Positions 57,910-64,000 of a DNA stretch of 64,000 nt are shown piece after piece. Position 1 is the stretch's first letter. Each line of letters begins with the position of its first letter. Source of the DNA: Streptomyces abikoensis (lineage in GTDB: Bacteria; Actinomycetota; Actinomycetes; Streptomycetales; Streptomycetaceae); assembly GCF_014648775.1 (NCBI RefSeq), contig NZ_BMRT01000005.1, positions 1 to 64,000 of the forward strand, in the 5' to 3' direction. Below the pieces are notes generated by a model. That model worked only from the letters and a program-made list of their open reading frames with translations, searched no databases and had not been told where the DNA came from. Made by a program: the position numbers and the translations under genes.

Positions 57910-58623
57910 ATGGACAAACAGGGGCTGGGGGCGGGGCAGGGGCTCCACGCGCGCGTGCTCGACTCCCTCGGGCCCGCGATCACGGCGGGCGAGTATCCGG
58001 CGGGCAGCGTGCTGCGCACGGACGAGCTGGAGGAGCGCTTCGACGTCTCGCGTTCGGTCATCCGCGAGGCCATACGCGTCCTGGAGTCCATGAACCTCGT
58101 CGCCTCCCGGCGCCGCGTCGGCGTGACCGTCCTGCCCGCCGACGAGTGGAACGTCTACGACCCGCGTGTCATCCGCTGGCGCCTGGCCGGCCCCGACCGG
58201 CCGCGCCAGCTCCGCTCGCTGACCGTGCTGCGCTCGGCGGTCGAGCCCGCGGCCGCCGGGCTGGCGGCCCTGCGGGCCACGCCCGAGCAGTGCGCGGAGC
58301 TCACCGAGCACGCCCTGGGCATGGTCGCCACCTCGCGCGGCCAGCAACTGGACGCCTATCTGGTGCACGACATCGCCTTCCACCGGGTGATCCTGCGCGC
58401 GTCCGGCAACGAGATGTTCGCGCGGCTGGGCGACGTCGTCGCGGAGGTCCTCACCGGCCGCACCCACCACCACGTGATGTTCACCGACCCCGACCCGGCC
58501 GCCGTCACCCTCCACGTTCGCGTCGCCGAGGCCGTGCGGGAGCGTGACGCGGCCCGGGCGGAGGCCCTGACCCGGGAGATCGCGGCGGGTGCGATGGCGG
58601 AGCTGGACATTCTGGCGCCGTAG
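57910..58623 (+). CDS. GntR/FadR-subfamily transcriptional regulator
   Basis: A 237-residue GntR regulator. The winged helix is about residues 10-75 (YPAGSVLRTDELEERFDVSR, SVIREAIRVLESMNLVASRRRVG in part). The FCD effector domain is about residues 100-230, with metal-coordinating residues likely in LVHDIAFHRVILRASGN and VTLHVRVAEAVRERD. It is divergent from the gluconokinase/permease genes and is therefore the probable gluconate-responsive regulator. Confidence 0.92.
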   Translation: MDKQGLGAGQGLHARVLDSLGPAITAGEYPAGSVLRTDELEERFDVSRSVIREAIRVLESMNLVASRRRVGVTVLPADEWNVYDPRVIRWRLAGPDRPRQLRSLTVLRSAVEPAAAGLAALRATPEQCAELTEHALGMVATSRGQQLDAYLVHDIAFHRVILRASGNEMFARLGDVVAEVLTGRTHHHVMFTDPDPAAVTLHVRVAEAVRERDAARAEALTREIAAGAMAELDILAP

Positions 58624-58650
58624 CGCTCCGCCGGAGGCCGGGTGCGTCGT

Positions 58651-58703
58651 CATCCGCGGGCGCGTCGTGGCTTGTCGCGCAGTTCCCCGCGCCCCTTCGG
58701 GGC
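58651..58703. repeat. common Streptomyces intergenic repeat
   Basis: Contains GTGGCTTGTCGCGCAGTTCC and CCGCGCCCCTTCGGGGC, a sequence that recurs between genes throughout Streptomyces genomes. It separates the GntR gene from the convergent amidase and may help termination through its CGCCCCTTCGGGGC hairpin. Confidence 0.7.
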
Positions 58704-58707
58704 CCGG

Positions 58708-60126
58708 TCACCCCGGCAGCCCCTCCGGCCAGTGTTCGTGCCAGCGCTGGTCCGCCTCCAACTGCGCGGCCAGTGAGATCAGCAGCGGCTCGCTGTTGGA
58801 CGGGCCCAGCAGCTGCGCCCCCATCGGCAGGCCCTCCGCCGTGAAGCCGGACGGCACGCTCAGGGCGGGCCAGCCGAGGACGTTCCAGGGCCAGGCGTAC
58901 GGACAGGCCGCGATCATCCGGGAGTCGGTCTCCCAGGAGCCGAGCCCCGCCAACGCGCCTGTGCGCAGCGGCGGTACGGCCGTGGTGGGCGTCAGGACGG
59001 CGTCGAAGCGCCAGAACATCTCCCCGATGCGCCGCCGCAGCGGCGCCTCCGCCGCCCGCGCCGCCCGCAGCACCTCCCCACCGAGCAGCAACCCGCCGCG
59101 CGCGTTGGCGCGCGTACGGCCGTCCAGCAGCGCGCGGTCGGGCACGCGTGCCGTCCAGTCCCTGACGCCGGCCATCGAGCGCGGCACGAAGGCCAGGCCG
59201 ATGGGGCCGTAGCGCGGGTTCTCCTCCACGACCTCGTGCCCCAGCGCCTCCAGGGTCTCGGCCACGCGCAGGGTCGCCGTCCGCACGGCGGGGGCGAGGG
59301 CGTTGCGCACGGCCGCGAAGGCGGGCCGCAGCGACAGCGCGATCCGCAACCGGCGGCGGGGTTCGTGCGTGGCCGCCGCTACCACGTCGACGGCGGGCGG
59401 CCGGTGGATGTCGCCCTCGTGGGAGCCGCTCGCCGCGTGCAGCAGCAGCGCCGCGTCGGCGACCGTACGGGCCAGCGGCCCGAAGCAGGTGATGCCCCGG
59501 AACGGCTCGCGGTCCGGCCAGGTGGAGATCCGCCCGCGCTGGGGCTTGATGCCGACGAGGTGGGTCCAGGCTGCCGGGATCCGGATGGACCCGGCGCCGT
59601 CGGAGCCGAGGGCCGCCGGCACCAGCCCGGCGGCGACGGCCGCGCCGGCGCCGCCGGACGAGCCGCCGGGGGTGTGCTCGAGGTTCCAGGGGTTGCGGGT
59701 CACCCCGAAGGCCGGCCCGTCCGTGACGGGCCACTGCCCCAGCTCGGGGGTGTTCGTCTTGCCGACGATCACCGCGCCGGCGGCCCGTAATCGCCGCACG
59801 GCCTCGCTGTCCGCCGGTCTCGGGGGGAAGTCCCCCGGGCAGCCGAACGCGGTCGGCTCGCCGGCCACGTCCATGTCGTCCTTGACGGCGACGGGCACGC
59901 CGAGCAGGGGCAGCCGTTCCCCCGCCGCGAGCCGCCGGTCGGCCTCGTCGGCCTCGCGCAACGCGGCCTCGGCCCGGACGACCCGGAAGGCGTTCAGCGT
60001 CCCCCGGGTCGCCTCGATCCGCCGCAGCGAACGCTCCACGACCTCCCGGGACGACACCTGACGCCCGGCCAGCCCCAGGACCTGCGCCTGGAGCCCCTCG
60101 AACTCTTCGCTCACGAAACCGGTCAC
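58708..60126 (-). CDS. amidase signature family enzyme
   Basis: A 472-residue amidase. The Ser-cisSer-Lys triad is visible: Lys in GVPVAVKDDMDVAG (about residue 78), cis-Ser in HTPGGSSGGAGAAVAAG (about 153) and nucleophile Ser in LGSDGAGSIRIPAAW (about 177). The usual GSDTGGS reads GSDGAGS, a mild variation. The substrate (amide, aryl-acylamide or nitrile-derived) is unknown. The GTG at 60126 has GAGG 5 nt upstream; the longer frame to 60213 looks non-coding. Codon 113 (59788-59790) is TTA, implying bldA dependence. Confidence 0.9.
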   Translation of the reverse strand: MTGFVSEEFEGLQAQVLGLAGRQVSSREVVERSLRRIEATRGTLNAFRVVRAEAALREADEADRRLAAGERLPLLGVPVAVKDDMDVAGEPTAFGCPGDFPPRPADSEAVRRLRAAGAVIVGKTNTPELGQWPVTDGPAFGVTRNPWNLEHTPGGSSGGAGAAVAAGLVPAALGSDGAGSIRIPAAWTHLVGIKPQRGRISTWPDREPFRGITCFGPLARTVADAALLLHAASGSHEGDIHRPPAVDVVAAATHEPRRRLRIALSLRPAFAAVRNALAPAVRTATLRVAETLEALGHEVVEENPRYGPIGLAFVPRSMAGVRDWTARVPDRALLDGRTRANARGGLLLGGEVLRAARAAEAPLRRRIGEMFWRFDAVLTPTTAVPPLRTGALAGLGSWETDSRMIAACPYAWPWNVLGWPALSVPSGFTAEGLPMGAQLLGPSNSEPLLISLAAQLEADQRWHEHWPEGLPG

Positions 60127-60205
60127 GCGAACCTCATTCCCGCGCGCGCTCGAACGCACGCTAACGGGACTGGAGTTGTACGGACATAAGTCCGTGGCGC
60201 ACACT

Positions 60206-60536
60206 CGCCGCATGCGCGAGGAGACAGCGGTGCCCGGCGGCCCACGCGGACCCGTTGCTGCGCCGGCAGGCGCCCCAGCCGGTCGACACGGCCGAGGAGG
60301 CGCTGCGGTGGATACGGCGGCGGGCCGGGCAGTGGGAGGAGGACGCGGCGTACTCCTTCGCCGTCGTCGAACGGGCGGACCCGCGTGCCGTGCTCGGCGA
60401 CATCACGGTGAGCGCGGTCGACCGCCGGCATTCCACGGGCTGGGGCTCCTATTGGACGACGAAATCCGCGCGGGGCCGGGGAGCGGCCACGGCGGCCGGT
60501 TTCGCCGTCGAGGGGCCCGGCCCGGACGGCCGCTGA
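60206..60536 (+). pseudogene. truncated GNAT N-acetyltransferase remnant
   Basis: The frame AHADPLLRRQAPQPVDTA, then EEALRWIRRRAGQWEEDAAYSFAVVER (in part), and GDITVSAVDRRHSTGWGSYWTTKSARGRGAATAAGFA is the middle of a RimJ-like GNAT acetyltransferase. It includes the start of the acetyl-CoA loop (RGRGAATA). The first strands and start codon are missing and the last 60 or more residues are gone: it ends VEGPGPDGR and stop. This is consistent with a decayed gene. Confidence 0.72.
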
Positions 60537-60558
60537 CCGGCGCCGTAAATACAACAAA

Positions 60559-60602
60559 ACCCCGGAGCGTATTGACGCCCGGGGTATTTCTCCGCGTATA
60601 TT
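60559..60602 (+). promoter_or_regulatory. hairpin and promoter upstream of the HelD/HelR-like gene
   Basis: ACCCCGG (60559-60565) and CCGGGGT (60579-60585) form a hairpin flanked by A-rich and T-rich bases, usable as a terminator for anything upstream. A -35-like TTGACG (60572-60577) lies in its loop, 19 bp before TATATT (60597-60602). The predicted start leaves a leader of about 60 nt. Confidence 0.5.
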
Positions 60603-60671
60603 GATGGGTTCCATGCGTTGTTCAACTCGGCGCATGGGGAAGCTTTATGAGGCCATCATATCCGTGCGGGA

Positions 60672-62963
60672 GTGGAATTGTCAAACACGGACATGCGCAA
60701 TGAGCAGGAATTCATCGATCTGCTTCACCACCGGCTCGCCGAACTGCGCACCGGCGCCGAGTCGGCGGTCAAGGACGCCCTGGCGATGGACGGCACCACC
60801 TTCCAGGCGCGGCAGGAGCGCGACGTCATGGTGGCCGAGCAGTCCGGGCTGCTCGCGGCGTTCAACGCGGGGGAACACGGGCTGTGCTTCGGGCGGCTGC
60901 TGTTCCGCGACGGCGCCGACCACCACATCGGCCGCATCGGCATCCGCGCCGCCGACGAGGACCGGACGCCCCTGGTGATCGACTGGCGGGCCGAGGTCGC
61001 CCGGCCGTTCTACCTCGCCACCGGCCACACCCCCATGGGGCTGCGCCGCAGGCGTCACATCACCACCGAGAACCACCGGGTCACCGACCTCCACGACGAG
61101 ATCCTCGACCTCACCGACACCGCCCGTACCGGCCACGAGGGCAGCGACGCGGACGCCGTCCTCCTCGCCGCGCTCGACGCCGCCCGCACCGGCCGGATGC
61201 ACGACATCGTGCAGACCATCCAGGCCGAGCAGGACCGCATCATCCGCGCCCCCCACCAGGGCGTCCTCGTCGTCGAGGGCGGCCCCGGCACGGGCAAGAC
61301 CGTCGTCGCCCTCCACCGCGCCGCGTACCTCCTCTACGCCCACCGCGAGCGGCTCGCCCGCCGCGCCGTGCTGATCGTCGGCCCCAACCCGGCCTTCCTC
61401 GGCTACATCGGCGAGGTGCTGCCCGCGCTCGGCGAGACCGGCGTCCTCCTCGCCACGCCCGCCGAGCTCTACCCGGGCGTCCGTGCCACCGGCACCGACA
61501 CCCCCCGGGCCGCCGAGATCAAGGGCGCGGCCGGCATGGCCGACGCCCTCGCGGCACACGTCCGCGACCGGCAGACCGTGCCCGAGCCCGACGCCCCCGT
61601 CGCCATCCGGCACGACGACGGCGAGCTGCTGCTCACCGCCGAGATCGCCACCGAGGCCCGCGGCCTGGCACGGGAGACCAGGCTGCCGCACAACCTCGCC
61701 CGCCCCTACTTCGCCTTCCGCGTCATCGACGCCCTCACCGCCCAGATCGCCGACCGCCTCGGCGCCGACCCCTACGGCGGGCCCAGCCTCCTCGGCCCGG
61801 ACGACATCGCCCAGCTCGGCAAGGCCGTCGCCGCCAACCGCGACGTCCACGCCGCCATCGACGACTTGTGGCCCGCGCTCACCCCGCAGGAGTTCATCGC
61901 CGACTACCTCACCGACCCCACCCACCTCCCCGACGAGGACGCGGCGGCCATCCGGCGCGACGGCGGCCCCTGGACCCCGGCGGACGTCCCCCTCCTCGAC
62001 GAGGCCGCCGAACTCCTCGGCGAGGACGACTCCGCCGCCCGCGCCGCCGCCGAGGCCGCGCGCCAGGAGCGCGTCCGCTACGCCCAGGGCGTCCTCGACC
62101 TCTCCTACGGCTCCCGCACCCAGGAGTTCGAGGACCGCGAGGACGAGGACTCCGAGGTCCTCGCCGCGCACGACCTCATCGACGCGGAACGCCTCGCCGA
62201 ACGCCACGAGGAGGCCGACCACCGCAGCGCCGCCGAACGCGCCGCCGCCGACCGGACCTGGGCGTTCGGCCACATCATCGTCGACGAGGCCCAGGAGCTG
62301 TCCGCCATGGCCTGGCGGCTGCTGATGCGCCGCTGTCCCACGCGCTCCATGACGCTGGTCGGCGACCCGGCCCAGACCGCCGAACCCGGCGGCTGCGGCA
62401 CCTGGGACGCCATCCTCGCGCCGCACGTCGGCGACCGCTGGGAGCATGTGCGGCTGGGCGTCAACTACCGTACGCCCGCCGAGATCATGGACCTCGCGGC
62501 CGGCGTCGTCCGGTCCGTGAACCCGTCCTTCGAACCGCCGAGCTCGGTACGGGCCACGGGGGAGGCTCCGTGGATGTGCCTCGTCGGCGGCGCCGGCGAG
62601 GCGGCGGACCCGGCGGACCTGGCGGACGCGGTGGCCGAGGCGGTCGTCTCCGAGACGTCCCGCGAGATGGCCCGCATCGCGGTCATCGCCCAGCGCCCGC
62701 ACCACGCGGCCCTGCGCGCCGCCGTGCCGGCGGCCTCGACGGGCGCGAACCCGGACCTGACCCGCCCGGTGGTCCTCCTCGACCCGCGCCAGGCCAAGGG
62801 CCTGGAGTTCGACTCCGTGATCGTCGTCGAGCCGGGCGAGTTCGGGACGAGCGACCTGTACGTCGCCCTGACGCGCGCGACCCAACGCCTCGGCGTCATA
62901 TACGGCGAGGGCGGGCCCGGGCTCCCGGCGGGGCTGGAGGGCATGCGGGGACTGGCCGGGTGA
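60672..62963 (+). CDS. UvrD-like ATPase of the HelD/HelR family (RNA polymerase recycling)
   Basis: A 763-residue superfamily 1 ATPase. An N-terminal helical arm (MRNEQEFIDLLHHRLAELR) and HelD-type insertions around residue 90 (IGRIGIRAADEDRTPLVIDW) precede Walker A VVEGGPGTGKTVVALHRAAY (about 206). The acidic loop EFEDREDEDSEVLAAHDLI lies in the insert. Walker B is IIVDEAQELSAMAWRLLM, and late motifs are TLVGDPAQTAEPGG, VNYRTPAEI and QAKGLEFDSVIVVEP. HelD-like proteins remove stalled RNA polymerase; the HelR branch gives rifamycin tolerance. The start is GTG 60672 or ATG 60693. Confidence 0.87.
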   Translation: MELSNTDMRNEQEFIDLLHHRLAELRTGAESAVKDALAMDGTTFQARQERDVMVAEQSGLLAAFNAGEHGLCFGRLLFRDGADHHIGRIGIRAADEDRTPLVIDWRAEVARPFYLATGHTPMGLRRRRHITTENHRVTDLHDEILDLTDTARTGHEGSDADAVLLAALDAARTGRMHDIVQTIQAEQDRIIRAPHQGVLVVEGGPGTGKTVVALHRAAYLLYAHRERLARRAVLIVGPNPAFLGYIGEVLPALGETGVLLATPAELYPGVRATGTDTPRAAEIKGAAGMADALAAHVRDRQTVPEPDAPVAIRHDDGELLLTAEIATEARGLARETRLPHNLARPYFAFRVIDALTAQIADRLGADPYGGPSLLGPDDIAQLGKAVAANRDVHAAIDDLWPALTPQEFIADYLTDPTHLPDEDAAAIRRDGGPWTPADVPLLDEAAELLGEDDSAARAAAEAARQERVRYAQGVLDLSYGSRTQEFEDREDEDSEVLAAHDLIDAERLAERHEEADHRSAAERAAADRTWAFGHIIVDEAQELSAMAWRLLMRRCPTRSMTLVGDPAQTAEPGGCGTWDAILAPHVGDRWEHVRLGVNYRTPAEIMDLAAGVVRSVNPSFEPPSSVRATGEAPWMCLVGGAGEAADPADLADAVAEAVVSETSREMARIAVIAQRPHHAALRAAVPAASTGANPDLTRPVVLLDPRQAKGLEFDSVIVVEPGEFGTSDLYVALTRATQRLGVIYGEGGPGLPAGLEGMRGLAG

Positions 62964-63255
62964 GCACACGGGTCCGGGAGCCGAGCGGCCCCCGGACCCC
63001 GCCCCCGTGCGCGTCAGATCTGGTACGACGCCTCGATCTTCAGGTACGTGCATATTCGACCGGGCGCACGTGGCTAAGCCCCGATACGGCCTGCCGGAAA
63101 CGACGGCTGACCCGCGCCGGCCGGGCACCGTAGACAGCCAGGCCAGTCACCTCTCAACACCGGCCAATCCCCCAGGGGCCATGGGGATTTCCCTACCCTT
63201 AAGGGAATGGTGTGTCGGATGGGCAGAACGGCGCGGACCGACGAGCCTCGTCCGC
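62964..63255. other. intergenic region upstream of the second S33 peptidase
   Basis: 292 bp with no gene seen. TTCCCT and AGGGAA (about 63188-63207) form a small dyad around CCCTTAAGGG-like sequence about 50-60 bp before the peptidase start, a possible operator or promoter element. No good consensus promoter could be fixed. Confidence 0.35.
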
Positions 63256-64000
63256 ATGACGAACCAACGCACCCGCAAATCCATCCTGTTCGCACTCGCC
63301 ACCTCCGCCGTCGCCGCCACCCTCGCCGCACCGGCACAGGCCGCACCGGCGGACACGCCCTCCCTCCGCTGGAAACCCTGCGCCGACGCGCCCACCAGGG
63401 ACTGCGCCGATCTGTCCGTACCGGTCGACTACCGCGCCCCGGACGGCCCGCAGGCACACCTCGCCGTCTCCCGCCTCCGTACCGGCCACCCGGAAGCCCG
63501 GCGCGGGACGCTGCTGCTGATACCCGGCGGGCCCGGCGGCTCCGGCAGGGGCATGCTCGCGCAGAAGGGGGAAGCCGTGCTCGCCGCGACCAAGGGAACG
63601 TACGACCTCGTGAGCTTCGACCCGCGCGGCGTCGGCGGCAGCAGCCTCGCCGACTGCGGGCTGGACAAGGCGGACCGGGAGATGAGCCGTTTCTTCCCCT
63701 GGCCCGGTGCCGACGGCGACGTCGGCGAGAACGTCGCCCGCGGCCGCCGTATCGCCGACGCGTGCGACCGCAACGGCGGCCCGCTCCTCCGCTCCTTCAC
63801 CACCGCCAACGAGGTACGGGACATCGAGCGCCTCCGCCAGGCCCTCGGCGAGCGGCAACTGTCGGTGTACGGCGTCTCGTACGGGACGTACGTGGCCGCC
63901 CAGTACGCGCAGAAGCACCCCGACCGGACCGACCGGGTCGTGCTGGACAGCAACGGCGACCCGGATCCCACCCGCGTGGAGCGAGGCTGGTTCGCGAACA
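63256..64000 (+). CDS. secreted S33 family peptidase (SlpD/SlpE-like), 3' truncated by window edge
   Basis: The first 248 residues of an exported alpha/beta-hydrolase peptidase closely related to the one at 51967-53460. The signal runs from MTNQRTRKSILFALATSAVA to APAQA/AP. Then come LRWKPCADAPTRDCADLSVP, LLIPGGPGGSGRGM, DLVSFDPRGVGGS and the nucleophile elbow YGVSYGTYVAAQYAQKHPDR. The acid and His parts lie beyond the window. The shared Cys positions (PCADAPTRDC) and FDPRGVGG mark the same subfamily. No TTA codon in the visible part, unlike its paralogue. Confidence 0.9.
   Translation, partial: MTNQRTRKSILFALATSAVAATLAAPAQAAPADTPSLRWKPCADAPTRDCADLSVPVDYRAPDGPQAHLAVSRLRTGHPEARRGTLLLIPGGPGGSGRGMLAQKGEAVLAATKGTYDLVSFDPRGVGGSSLADCGLDKADREMSRFFPWPGADGDVGENVARGRRIADACDRNGGPLLRSFTTANEVRDIERLRQALGERQLSVYGVSYGTYVAAQYAQKHPDRTDRVVLDSNGDPDPTRVERGWFAN

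Noticed and set aside
60681..63128. An 815-residue minus-strand ORF
   Set aside because: It is opposite the HelD/HelR gene, is Gly/Val/Arg-rich low complexity and has no domain; a typical high-GC shadow.
1..64000. tRNA or rRNA genes, insertion sequences, phage or integrative elements
   Set aside because: No cloverleaf-like intergenic sequence, transposase, integrase or attachment-site duplication was recognised in any gap.

Overview
The window is high-GC (visibly above 70%) actinobacterial chromosome. Gene content, order and codon use point to Streptomyces. From memory, the order of the first 40 kb matches the S. coelicolor SCO4921-to-SCO4884 region in reverse numbering: accA2, DeoR regulator, lpdA-like, pnp, phosphosugar mutase, deoC, two aldehyde dehydrogenases, sigQ-afsQ1-afsQ2, add, deoA, cdd and a nucleoside ABC importer. 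I found no tRNA, rRNA, CRISPR array, insertion sequence or prophage.

Layout. 1-4.9 kb: end of an acyl-CoA carboxylase alpha subunit, a TetR regulator, a DeoR regulator, a flavoprotein and a gamma-glutamylcyclotransferase-like protein. 4.9-14.7 kb: purine nucleoside phosphorylase, phosphosugar mutase, a sortase/surface-protein/membrane-protein group, deoxyribose-phosphate aldolase and two aldehyde dehydrogenases. 14.7-21.5 kb: uridine kinase, sigQ divergent from afsQ1-afsQ2-lipoprotein, VanZ-like and PspC proteins, and small secreted proteins. 21.6-32.3 kb: adenosine deaminase, hydrolase, LysR/MFS pair, a tandem structured-RNA candidate beside a 27-residue ORF, metallo-hydrolase/AraC pair, a secreted peritrophin-like protein, methyltransferase, Uma2 and TerD proteins. 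32.4-39.7 kb: ABC importer, cytidine deaminase and thymidine phosphorylase operon (minus strand) plus a BMP-type binding lipoprotein. 39.8-41.0 kb: an M20 amidohydrolase. 41.1-49.7 kb: a divergent nonulosonic-acid (sialic acid or Kdn type) wall-glycopolymer locus. 49.7-64 kb: accessory genes, namely a TetR/flavin monooxygenase pair, two secreted S33 peptidases, an XRE/DUF397 pair, a gluconate uptake set with its GntR regulator, an amidase and a HelD/HelR-like ATPase.

How it works together. The strongest theme is nucleoside salvage. Import (BMP lipoprotein, ATPase, two permeases), deamination (add, cdd), phosphorolysis (pnp, deoA), pentose phosphate interconversion (phosphosugar mutase), cleavage (deoC), acetaldehyde disposal (aldehyde dehydrogenases) and re-phosphorylation (udk) are spread over 35 kb. 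Five separate promoters in that span share one 12-bp palindrome, CTACGCGCGTAG. This looks like a local regulon, and the DeoR protein is one candidate regulator. The second theme is the cell surface: a class F sortase with a likely non-LPXTG substrate, and the nonulosonate polymer locus.

The items most worth following are the shared operator, the tandem RNA motif whose copies differ only by pairing-preserving changes in one stem, the NeuA gene carrying a Streptomyces intergenic repeat in frame, and the ABC ATPase with no canonical start codon.
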